From Neocallimastix lanati (nom. inval.) (taxonomy: Eukaryota; Neocallimastigomycota; Neocallimastigomycetes; Neocallimastigales; Neocallimastigaceae): a stretch of 58,500 nt of DNA. Within the stretch, counting starts at the first letter, position 1; each line of letters starts with the position of its first letter. Below the pieces are notes generated by a model. That model had not been told where the DNA came from. It saw only the letters and a program-made list of their open reading frames with translations, and did not search any database. The stretch spans positions 450,001 to 508,500 of the forward strand of contig JACVTC010000050.1 of the NCBI GenBank assembly GCA_016946835.1, given 5' to 3'. The translations under genes and the position numbers were made by a program. Positions 1 to 10,897 of the stretch are shown piece by piece.

Positions 1-792
1 CCATTGAAGGAGTAGGAGGTGGAGGAGCAGCATTTGTTTTTCTTATAGGAGGTGGAGGAGGAGAAAGAGTAGAATTGGAAGGCATGGTTTCTGTTGTTAT
101 AGTTTCTTCTGGTTGTTCAGTAACAATTTTAGCTCTTGCTTTTTTAATTTGATCAAATAATGATTCTCCTCCTGAAGAAGGAGAAAATTTTTTTGTTGTT
201 GTTGTTTTAATTGAAGAAGCTGGTGGGGGTGCCTTACTAAGCATAGGTGGAGGTGGAGGTGGAGGTGGTCCTCCAGATCCAGAACTTGCTGACATAGGAG
301 GAGGTGGAGGTGGAGGTGATCCTCCAGATCCAGAACTTGCTGACATAGGAGGAGGTGGAGGTGGAGCTGCATTAGTTTTCATAGGTACAGGAGGAGGTGG
401 AGGTGGAGCTGTATTAGTTTTTACAGGTACAGGAGGAGGTGGAGGTGGAGCTGCATTAGTTTTCATAATTGGAGGTGGTGGTAATGGAGCTGGAGTAATT
501 TTATCTTTATCTTCTTCTTCTTCTATTATTGCTTCCACCTTCTTATCTTCTTTTTCTTCTTCTTCTTTTTCTATTACAGTTGGTGAATCTTCTAGAATAG
601 AGAAGACTGGTGGAGGTGGAGGAGCTCTTTTAGGAGGAGGATTAGAATTAATTAATAAATCATCTGGTATAGGAAGATCTTCCACACCTTTAGTAATAAA
701 TTCAGCTAATTCATCTAAATCTGAATCAATATGAATAGTCTCTACTCTATATTTTTTATTTCTATCATTATTATTATTATTATTATTATTAT

Positions 793-831
<39 letters not shown>

Positions 832-1240
832 ATGTTAAATTTATTTTTGAATTTTCATGTTCTTCACTTTGTTGCTCTTCCTCTTTTTTCATCTCATGAT
901 CATGATGATCTTCCATTGGAACTGAATCATGTTTTTCATTTTCATTTTCTTTTTCTTTATTATTATTATCATTATCTGTCAGTACATTTGTTTCTTCAAT
1001 TTTCTCTGATTCTTTTTCTAGACCTTCTTGACTAACTTTGGATTCACTATTACTCTCATTACTATCATTAAATTCACTGTTTTTATTGGAAATATCACCA
1101 AACATATTATCAATTTTTACATCATTTCCTTTTGCATTATTATTAATTTTATCTTTAAATATTTATTTATTTATTTATTTATATTTAAAAGAAAAGTTTA
1201 TAATATTCCAATGATAATTTAAATTTGTATTGGAAATTTA

Positions 1241-1276
<36 letters not shown>

Positions 1277-1310
1277 TTAAAAATTTTATAATAATATATA
1301 CATGGAATTC

Positions 1311-1380
<70 letters not shown>

Positions 1381-2848
1381 TAAATACAATATTTAAATTA
1401 ATATTTTATTTTGAATTAAATAATTAAATACAATAAATAAAAATAAAATTAAACATTGATTGAGATATTAATAAATGATAAATGAATATAATATATTAAT
1501 TATTATTCTAAATTTTTTATATATACCTCTTACACCAGAGGCCTCAATATTATGAACCTTTTTACTTGCAATTAATCCTAAATAATTATAATTAATTGTA
1601 AAAATGAATGATATATATAGATATAGATATATAGAAATAAAAATTTAATAAATTTGATTAAAATCTATTACATATTATATATAATTATAATATATATATA
1701 TATATATATATTTAAAAGAGAGTAAATTTAATTCTATTAATGAATGAATTATGGATCATCATCATACTTTCAATTTGAATATTGGAACTTGAATATAATT
1801 TTATTCTTTTAATATCCACTTCTTTTTTTTGTGGGAAATCAAATATCATTTTGATTAAAAGATTTTCTTTTGCTTTAATTGTTTTATTAAGTTCAACTAT
1901 TTTCTTTATAAATTTTATTTTTTAATGATTTGTTTTTTTTTTTTTTTTTTTTTTTTGTTAGTTTATTTAAATCAATGATATTAAAAATATAGTATTAATA
2001 ATTTCAATAGTATTAAACAAAATATATATATAGATATATATATTTAATTTAAAGAAGAGAGTGTATAATTTATAATAATAATAATAAGAAGAATGAATAA
2101 AATAAAAATGAAAGAAAATATTAATAAATGATTAGTAAGAATATGATTTTAATTTTTTTTTTTTTTTAATATATAATATTATGGATTATGGTTTATCAAT
2201 TTATATATATATATATATTGTTATAATAATATTAAAAAAAAAAAAAAATTTATGAAATTAAAAAATATTAAGAATAAAAATAAAAAACATATATTCATTT
2301 ACTTCAACGCTTTGTTTATTATAAGTCGATTTTCCTGATTCAATATACATATTCCACATATCATCTAATTCATGTTTCACATCGGCAATTTCTTTTTTTA
2401 ATACCTCATCACGATTTTCTTCATAGATGAATATGGTATCATGAATCGTTTGTTTCCAACTTTCGGTTTCTTTATCATCATTTCCTTGAAGTACATATTC
2501 TTCACTATCAACTTTGGATTCTAAATAGATTTGTTGTTGAGATGATTCTTCATTTAATTTAAAATTCAATAATTCCAATAATAATTCTTCCTTTTTATTT
2601 GCTTTATACTATTTTTTTTTTATTTATTATATTTTATTTTATTTTATTTTATTTTATTTTATTTTATTTTATTTTATTTCATTTTATTTCATTTTATTTT
2701 ATTTCATTTTTTATTTTGTAAATTTTATTATCATCGAATAAATATGAAATTTCCATAATAATTAAATTATAATTGTTATTAATTATTGATATTATATATT
2801 TTTATTAATTGAAAAAATTTTTATTAATTTGATATATTTGAAGAGTAA

Positions 2849-2886
<38 letters not shown>

Positions 2887-3230
2887 AGAATAAAATATAT
2901 TAAATTTATAATAAAGAAGAAATATATATATGTATTAATGATATAACTCTTATATTGATTATAATAAAATATAAATGTTTAGATAAAATAATTTTTTTTT
3001 AAAAAAAAAAATTGATATATTTTATTTTATTTTATTTTATTTCATTTTATTTTATTTTATTTTATTATTATTTATTATTTATTATTTATTATGATGGATA
3101 TATATACTTTTTTTTCATCTTTATAAAATTTTAATTGACTTGACTGAAATAGCACTCCAAAATATTTCTTTTTTGATTTATGTTTAGAGCTGAAAACGGA
3201 TAAGTTACCAGAATATACAACTACTTCCAT
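1..3230 (-). CDS. PH-domain protein with coiled coil and proline-rich region (partial, 5 exons seen)
   Basis: I rebuilt five exons with matching phases: 3230-3108, 2608-2303, 1903-1768, 1577-1527 and 1152 to the left edge, where the gene is cut. Exons 1 and 2 encode a pleckstrin-homology domain: a basic beta-strand start (KSKKKYFGVLF), then YVLQGNDDKETESW with the conserved C-terminal-helix Trp near residue 92. Exons 2 and 3 are charged and helical, probably coiled coil. Exon 4 is only 51 bp. Exon 5 holds Thr and Asn runs, acidic stretches and at least seven blocks of 5-7 prolines like a formin FH1 or verprolin region, followed by LFDQIKKARAKI, which is vaguely like a WH2 motif. Membrane phosphoinositide binding plus profilin/SH3 binding suggests an actin regulator; lamellipodin/RIAM proteins have a similar order. 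The family is not settled because the C-terminus lies outside. Confidence 0.78.
2631..2710. repeat. (TTTTA)n pentanucleotide repeat in intron 1
   Basis: About 80 bases of TTTTA units, a few changed to TTTCA, lie between exons 1 and 2 of the PH-domain gene. A shorter copy of the same repeat lies at about 3020-3065 in the same intron. Confidence 0.85.
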
Positions 3231-3780
3231 TTTTCAAATAAAAAAAAATTTTTTAAATATAAAAATATATATCTATTTATTTTATTTTTATTTTTATTTT
3301 TATGTTTTTTTTTGTTTGTTTGTTTTTTTGTTTTTTCTTTTTGTTTTTCTTTTTTCTTTATTATTATTATTTATTTATTTTCTTTTTCTTTTTTGTATAT
3401 TTTTATTTTTGTTTTTGTTTTTGTTTTTATTTTTTTTTTTTTTATTTTTTGTTTTTATTTTACTATTGCATAATTAGTGTATGAATATATTTTCCTATAA
3501 AAAAAATTTTTATTTTTTTCTTTTTTTTTGTTAATTATTATCTATATTAATATATTCCAAAGCAAAATAGAAATAAATTTCCCCTATATATTTTATTATT
3601 CAATAGAAGAGAAAAAAAAATACCAGTCAAATATTTCCATTGAATTTTATTAGTAAATTAAATTGATTAATAATCAAAGTATATAAATGTAGAGAAAATA
3701 TTCATTATAATAGATTCATAAAGAAAATAATAATAACAATGTAATAGATATATAAAATAATAAATATATGATAGCAAAAA

Positions 3781-3811
<31 letters not shown>

Positions 3812-4273
3812 TATAAAGATAAAAATGATAACAAATAAATTAAGAATAAAATATGAAAGTTGAATAAGGAAAATTAGAAAGATTAGTAATTCAGTTAATA
3901 ATAACTTCAGAAAAGTGATTACATATCATAATAAAAAAAAAAAAAAAGTTTTTTATTATATAACTTACAATTTTTTTTATCTATTTGTATGTAAAAAGCA
4001 TGTATATTAATATAAAAAATATTGAAAAGAAAAATAAAAAATTAATGTTCATAAATTAAAATATTTTAAAACATTTATGATAATAACAAGAGTTAAATGA
4101 TGTTTTATAATAGTATCTATGATTAAATAAATAATTTCGAAATAAGAATTTTTTTCCTATAAAAGAAAAATAATAATAATAAAAAATAAAAAGGATAAAA
4201 TAACAATAAAAGTAATAATGATATAATAGAATATATATATATATATTTAATAATTGCTTTTATTTATTAATTT

Positions 4274-4316
<43 letters not shown>

Positions 4317-4671
4317 TTTTAAAAACTTATTTTAATATAATTATTAAGATTTAAAAATGGTTTTTTAAGATGAATATTTTACATTTTATACGTAAATTAT
4401 ATAATGATTTTTAATTTTTTAAAAAATCTTTTTTTATTATCCAAAAGAAAAAATGAAAAAGGAAATATAAAAAAGTTTAATTGCTATATCAAAAAGAAAA
4501 ATAATAATAATTTTTATTATTATGATTTATTGTTTTTATTGCTTCTATTGATTATGATTTATTATGATTTACTACATTTTTTTAATATCTATCTATTTTT
4601 TTTTTTATCTTTTTTTTTTATATATATATTATTTATAACTACTTAGTATTTATCATTATTTTTTTTTATTA

Positions 4672-4702
<31 letters not shown>

Positions 4703-4755
4703 CGTTTTGTTTTGTTTTGTTTATTGTCTTTACAATATTAATGATGTACATTATA

Positions 4756-4801
<46 letters not shown>

Positions 4802-5100
4802 GGATAAAATGAGATTTTGTTAAATAATAAAATTTTAATTAAAAATTTTTAAAATTTTAAACATTAAAATAATAAAGCAAAACAAAAGGTATATTATAAT
4901 ATATAATTATTTTACTTTAATCTTATATATAAATTAGAATTATAATAAAAAAAATGATATAAACATTTTTAAAAGTTAAAAATTAAAACAATAATACATA
5001 ATGTTAGAAATAAAGTTTAATATATGAATATTATTTGTTATTAAACAAAATAACATATATAAATTTTATGTATAAATATTATAAATTATTAAGATATCAA
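3231..5100. other. AT-rich intergenic region, nothing coding seen
   Basis: This stretch lies upstream of the PH-domain gene. It contains poly-T, TTTG, TTTA (4264-4318) and TTA (4761-4800) repeats and AT microsatellites. Short open frames here encode only runs of Phe, Leu and Tyr and come from the simple repeats. Confidence 0.7.
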
Positions 5101-5233
5101 CTGGGGAGTGTGCATTTCGAAAATTTTTATTACATAAATTTGTATTTTGTTGTAGTGCATTTCGGAAAACATGGCGTATTATAATGTAATAAATAAATAA
5201 ATGAATAAATAAATTTTTAAATGATAATAAAAA

Positions 5234-6256
5234 TAATTAAGACAAACGTTTATTATGACTAAAAAAATTTTTTTTAGAAAATTAAATAAAAAAATATATA
5301 TATATATAATTACTATATATATAAAATAATTATTATATTTTTTTTATTTTATTTTAAATATTATTAATTATTATTAATACCTTGTTTATATTATCAACAG
5401 AATTACATACGTAATTACATAATTGAATAATTAAAAAAAAAAATAAATATATAAATAGGTTTATAATTAGTATTTTTTATAATATTATATTAAAGTATTA
5501 ATTTTATAAATTAAAATGTTTAAAAATTATTAACTGCTTTATTAATTGCTACTGCATGCATTACTTATGTTTTTGGTATAAAATTGGTTGGGCCAGCTAT
5601 ATATTCAGATATATCTCATCTATATTTCCTTAATTCTAGAGATTGCAAAAATACATATATATGTAAAGGTTATGGTATTATAAAAAATAGTAATCGTGGA
5701 TTTTATGACTGTTTCCTCCGTAATTCAGTAGTTAATTATAGAGAAATCCCTGTTGGAGCATATCTTAGAGATACACAATATAAAAATCCAGATAAATGTA
5801 AATGGATTACTAGACATATAAGTACCAAAAATGGATGTTATTACACACCAAATAACACAAGAGGTGGATTTTCATGTAGAGGTTACGATAATCGTGATGT
5901 TCGTGTTTATGATATAGTTGGTAAATACTGTCTTACTGAATATGGTTGGTGTTGGCGTGGTTAAATAAATAAAAAATAGATTTTTTATAGATTAATTTTA
6001 AATTTATTATTAAACTAAATATTATTTTTTTAAAAATTAAGATAATATATAAACCATATAAATATATATAAGTTTAACATATATAAAAATATTAAATAAT
6101 AAAGTATATAGGGGAAATAAATATAAAATAAAATAAAATAAAAAAAAAATATATAATAATTATTTTATATATATAGAAATCATATATTTTAATTTTTTTT
6201 CATTTATTTTTCTAAAAAAAAAAATTTTAGTTATAATAACGTTTGTCTTTTAATTA
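5234..6256. mobile_element. Nested inverted-repeat unit carrying a secreted-protein gene
   Basis: The sequence at 5234-5290 (core GACAAACGTTTATTATGACT, then A-run, T-run, AGAAAA) matches the reverse complement of 6196-6256 over about 55 bases with few changes. The unit is about 1.02 kb, and its only gene is the Cys-rich secreted protein at 5516-5964. It encodes no transposase, so it would be a non-autonomous (MITE-like) unit or captured cargo inside the larger MULE remnant. Confidence 0.6.
5516..5964 (+). pseudogene. Small secreted Cys-rich protein, one-base frameshift in signal peptide
   Basis: From 5527 to the TAA at 5962-5964 the frame is open. It reads as a hydrophobic signal-peptide core (LLTALLIATACITYVFG) followed by a mature region of about 125 residues with eight cysteines, enough for four disulfides. 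The only nearby ATG (5516) is one base out of frame: the run of five A at 5522-5526 would need six to join them. The break may be a sequencing or assembly homopolymer error or a real inactivating change. The mature protein is rich in Tyr, Arg, Asn and Gly and ends YGWCWRG. I do not recognise the family and assign no function. It sits inside the 1-kb inverted-repeat unit. Confidence 0.6.
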
Positions 6257-6899
6257 TTATATTTTATTATAGTAAATAAAAAAATTTAAATGAAAAGTAA
6301 ATAATTTTAATTATTTATAATTCATATTTTCATAAACGATATATATATATATATATATATTAATTTAAATAATATAAGAATTAAAAATTAAAGCAATAAG
6401 AGTTGAATAATTGATCCTATTAAAATAATTAATTATTTGCATAGTAATATTTATAATGTTTAATCAATATGAATCAATTATTATTAAAATATAATAAAAA
6501 CAATTAGAATTTTAATAAAATAATAAAAATCTTTTATTGAATTTAATGTTTTTAATAACATAATTAATTTTGAAAAGTATATTGATATTAATAAAATTTA
6601 TAATAATATAATATTGATATTGATATTAATAAAATTTATAATTATATAATATTGATATTGATATTAATAAAATTTTAACTAGTATCAAATAAATCGGTTT
6701 TAGTTATAAATTACTTAATAAAAATAACTAAAAGATAATTTCTATTAAGATTATTAAATAAACACAATAGGTAAATAAATTTGTATTTTTTAGCACTTTT
6801 TTAAATTAAGACTATTTAATTATTATTTAAACGATTATAAATATAAATTTAAAATAAATAAATTTGTATTTTTCTAGCATTTTTTTAAATTAAGATTAT

Positions 6900-7716
6900 T
6901 TATTTTAAATTAATATTTATATCGTTTAAATCAATTAAACAATCTTTCCATAATTTAACTAATTCATTTCTGTTGAATCCATTATAAAATAAATTTATTT
7001 CCTTACTTTTGTAATTTTCAATTAAAATTTTAATTTCATCAGTTGAACTAAATATTTTTTGCTTTTTTTTTCCAATTTCCTTTAGTTCTCCTTTGATAAT
7101 CATTATAAGATAAGTTTTCTTCTTCTTTTAATATATATGTACCGTCCGTAAATATATTTTTATGATAATTCGAAAATAAATATGCTTGGAATGGTGATTG
7201 AAAGATTATTAGATCAGTATTTTTAAATATCATAAAATTTTCATTTCTTTTCGTTTTATAATATTCTGATTCAATGGGAATATCATCAAAACTTTTTATG
7301 TTTGGGGGAAATTGTTTATTTATATTTCTTATTATATGGGATCTAATTGTACTATATTCGGGACATATAAGTCCCATTTCTTGAGAAACGGCATTAAATA
7401 TATGTTTAGGTTTTATATCCATAGGAATTGAATTTTTCTTAATTTCTTCCTTAATTTTATGCTTTGCTACTGATATAGACACATCATTTTCTTTTTCTAG
7501 ATGGTTATGTAAACTTTCATATTTTAAAACCTCCTTTTTATCATTTAAAATAATTAAAAATTTACATTTATTTAAAGTCTTATATTCAGTGCATCTATAA
7601 ATTTTTGATTTATCTTTCTTTTGAAATGAAAAATTAAATTTATGTTTTTTATTAGTAATAATTTGTTCATTTCCTCGGTTTGTTTCACTTATTTCAATTT
7701 CTATTTTGTCTTCCAT
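6900..7716 (-). pseudogene. FLYWCH zinc-finger / MULE transposase fragment
   Basis: The frame opens at ATG 7716-7714 and runs 222 codons to 7048. Residues 40-73 form a FLYWCH-type zinc finger (C42, C51, H70, H72 in ESLHNHLEKE). Near residue 190 comes FTDGTYIL, which resembles the first Asp motif of MULE transposases. The frame then runs out, and a second minus-strand frame (7103-6900, ending ININLK) looks like the C-terminal end. The central transposase domain with the other catalytic acidic residues is missing, so this is an internally deleted, frameshifted copy. A domesticated FLYWCH protein ending at 7048 is possible but less likely given the flanking inverted repeats. Confidence 0.65.
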
Positions 7717-8219
7717 TGATAATTAAAATTTTTCAATAAAATATTTTAATAAATATACTTTTAATGCTTTGAAACTTTTTTTTTAATATTTAAAATAATA
7801 AACCTTTTTTTAATTAATTATATAATTATTTAAAAAATTATTTAATTATTAATTATTTATTATTTCTTTATTTACTATTTTATTTATTTATTTTTATTAT
7901 TTTTTTATTTTTTATTTTATTTTATTTTTTAATTTTTTAATGCTTAAAAAAATAAAATTTTATTTATTTTTATTTTATTTTTTAATGTTTAAAAAAAAAA
8001 AGTTTTCTTATTATTTTTATTTTATTTTTTAATGTTTAAAAAAAAGTTTTCTTATTTCTTATTTTTTTTTTTTTATTTTTTTAGCATTAAAAAATAAAAT
8101 GTTTATTTATTTTTATTTTATTTTTTAATGTTTAAAAAAAAAGTTTTCTTATTTCTTATTTTTATTTTATTTTTTAATGTTAAATAGAAATACCTAACCT
8201 AATTATTATTTATTGAAAT

Positions 8220-8520
8220 GTTGTATTTCGCAAAAGTTGAATTTCATCCAGTTGAATTTCGCCAAATTCTTGGTGGCTTATAAATTTACGTCATAAAATA
8301 TCACCACAATTATTATTCACGCCATATTGTGAATATATGGCTTTTTAAATATTGTAGAAAAAGCCACAAAATTGTGATATTATTAGATATACGCCCCACG
8401 TAAGATTACGTATTTGAAAATTTTTGAGAATTGTAATTTTATTTATTTAATTAATTAATTATTATTCATTAAAATTTTAATAAAATTAAGTGGCTTAAAA
8501 TTAAAAATATTTAAGCCATA
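8220..8520. repeat. Hairpin-rich block near the right arm of the MULE remnant
   Basis: ATATCACCACAATT near 8298 pairs with AATTGTGATAT near 8373, and TGGCTTA (8491) pairs with TAAGCCA (8512). Variants of the element's GTATTTCG and GCCATA motifs recur. It looks like piled-up or nested MITE sequence. Confidence 0.5.
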
Positions 8521-8564
8521 CAACGAAATACAAATTTTTGTAATAAAAATTTTCGAAATGCACA

Positions 8565-9857
8565 AATTGTGATATAATTAAAATTTATGTAGTAAAAATA
8601 TATATAAAAAAATAATTATTAAAAAAGTAATTAACAATAATTATAAATAAATAAATAAAAATATTAATAAAATAATAAATAAAATTTGAAATTACGAAAT
8701 TTGAAGTGTTAATTCTAATACATAATAATTATAAATTATAATTTAATTTTAATTAAAAAATTAAAAAAGAAAAAAAGAAAAAAAAGAAAAAATATAAAAA
8801 GCTTTTTTAAATATATAAATTTAAATTAATAAATAATATGATTAAAATAAATTATTTATTTAAATTATTAATGAAATATTGGATTCTAAAATAAATATAT
8901 ATATAAAAAGAAATAATATGAAATAATGAAATCAATTATTGATTCATAAATTGAATATTAAGAGGTAAAAATGCAGAATTAAAAATAAGAGAGAATAAAA
9001 CTGACCCAGAAACAGCTTTATCTTAAATTAATTATGTTATTAACTCATTATAAATTGAAAAAAAAAAAAAAAAAAATTTTTCTTTTTTTTTTTTTTTTAT
9101 GTAAAGATAAATTATAAATATATTTAATATAAAGAAATACGATAACCCTATATATTTTAATACAATAAATGAACATAATTGTACATTATCATTATCTTTG
9201 ATATTAATCATTCTATATTTGTTTTACTTTATTATTATTATTATTATTATTAATTTCATAAAAAAATAATTATATAAAATAGATTTATTTCTTCATATTT
9301 CAGAAAATAATATTTATACCTATTGTAATTCATATTGTTCTTAATAAAATATAATTTAAAAAAAATAATAATAAAAATAAAAATAAATTATATTTTATTA
9401 ATTGTTAAATAATAATAATAATAATAATCTATTTTCTTTCACAAAGAAACATTGTATATTTCAATGAAAAATAAAAAGTATTTTCCCATCCTCTCCTATG
9501 TGTACACTTTCTTATATATCTAATATGATAAACTTGTATATTTTTATTCATTCACTAGTTTTAATATATATAGTTATTTTGAATTTTATTTTTTTTCTAA
9601 ATATATAAAGTATTAACTTTTATTTATAATTATTCAATTTACTTTTTCCTTCTCTCTTTTCTCTTTTCTTTTTTTTTTTTTTTTTTTTTTTTTTATATAT
9701 ATATCTTTTAATTATTATTTTTTTTTTCTTCTATCATAATCATTTATTATTACTTATTAGTAATTAAATTAAACCTAAAAAATGTTTTTATAATTAATTA
9801 AATCAATTCAAATTTTAATTCTTATTTCTTTATTAATATTATTATTTTTATCATTAT
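8565..9857. other. AT-rich intergenic region, nothing coding seen
   Basis: There are homopolymers, a short TTA repeat near 9230-9250 and a T-run at 9670-9692, with no supportable gene on either strand. The right part lies just past the end of the TatD gene and may hold its 3' untranslated region. Confidence 0.6.
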
Positions 9858-10721
9858 TTAAAAATTGAAAAAGTTATAAGCATTATCATATGTTAATTTA
9901 TACAACTCTTCTATGGATGATAAACATTCAAAAGACCTTAATAAATCGTGAATTCGTTCTATTGCTTCCGGAACATCATTGATTTCTTGAAAATCTGTTT
10001 CAATCATAATCCGATCTTTTGGTATAAGATTTAAATTTTCTTCATTATGTTTAATTCTAGAATTAACAAAATAAGATAAACCAAAATATAAACGTTCACG
10101 AATTTGTGAAATATTTAATAGGGCTTTTGTAATATCAGGTGAACCACAATACGAATGAAACATAATTTTTGGGGGTATATTATCTATAGATATTTTAAGT
10201 TGTTTTCTAATAAATTCAAAAATTTTCCCTACACTTTTAACTGAATGGATGACTAATGGTCTTTTATATTTGGCAGCTAAATGAAATTGAAATTCAAAAA
10301 AATCTGTTTGAATTGGCATAGAAAAGAGTTTATTTGTTGCTCTATTTTTTGCTACTTTATCCAATCCACATTCTCCTATAGTAGCTTTTGGATATTTTTT
10401 CACTAAATTTTCTAATTGTTCTTTCCAATCTGAATATTTTTTTTCAGTATTTTCACAAAACCAAGGATGAACACCAAATCCATAATAAACTTTAACAGGC
10501 GAATCCTTCAATAAATCAATCATGTTTGCCAATCGAATGGAATCTTCCATAGTTGTTCCCATTATACCTACACTATTAAGTGATAATGTTTTTATTTTAT
10601 TTGCTACAGCGACAGTATAATCATTAGGAAGAGAGAGTTCATTTGGAAAAAAATCTTTATCAGTACTATCGACTGGAGAATTTTGAATATGACAATGAGA
10701 ATCAAATATATAATTTTGCAT
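9858..10721 (-). CDS. TatD-family metal-dependent hydrolase
   Basis: This is a single-exon gene of 287 residues. The amidohydrolase metal-ligand pattern is complete: DSHCH at residues 7-11 (H9, H11), IGECGLD with E117, VIHS with H159, MFHSYCG with H189 and IETD with D243, plus GVHPW at 83-87. Length and motifs fit TatD-type 3'-5' deoxyribonucleases and the related Scn1 (Cut9-interacting) proteins of fungi; the YCGS motif after the fourth ligand is shared by that branch. Likely a soluble two-metal phosphoesterase. The start is the ATG just after a long poly-A tract on the coding strand; no upstream exon is needed to complete the domain. Substrate cannot be told from sequence. Confidence 0.92.
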   Translation of the reverse strand: MQNYIFDSHCHIQNSPVDSTDKDFFPNELSLPNDYTVAVANKIKTLSLNSVGIMGTTMEDSIRLANMIDLLKDSPVKVYYGFGVHPWFCENTEKKYSDWKEQLENLVKKYPKATIGECGLDKVAKNRATNKLFSMPIQTDFFEFQFHLAAKYKRPLVIHSVKSVGKIFEFIRKQLKISIDNIPPKIMFHSYCGSPDITKALLNISQIRERLYFGLSYFVNSRIKHNEENLNLIPKDRIMIETDFQEINDVPEAIERIHDLLRSFECLSSIEELYKLTYDNAYNFFNF

Positions 10722-10865
10722 TCCTTTTTTTTTTTTTTTTTTTTTTTATCAACTTACAAATTATCAAATTATAATTTTTATTATTTCTATTTATTTATTA
10801 ATTTATTTTTAGTTTTTTTATATTTTTAGATTAAAATAAATAACAAAAATTAATCCAAAAATATA

Positions 10866-10897
<32 letters not shown>

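Larger units (their letters stand above)
5109..8564. mobile_element. Mutator-like (MULE) transposon remnant bounded by inverted repeats
   Basis: A 45-base arm at 5109-5153, starting GTGCATTTCGAAAATTTTTA, recurs as its reverse complement at 8520-8564 with about two differences by eye. Between the arms is a broken minus-strand protein with FLYWCH and MULE-transposase features (6900-7716). The pair of arms plus this protein is the normal layout of a Mutator-like DNA transposon. The interior also carries a second, shorter inverted-repeat unit (5234-6256) and a hairpin-rich stretch near the right arm (8220-8520). I could not identify target-site duplications with confidence. The transposase is incomplete, so the element cannot be autonomous. 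Confidence 0.65.

Noticed and set aside
1-372. His/Leu-rich minus-strand frame at the left edge
   Set aside because: It is an alternative frame of the polyproline exon.
3302-4646. Phe/Tyr/Leu-rich plus-strand frames
   Set aside because: They come from T-rich simple repeats and have no domain or splice context.
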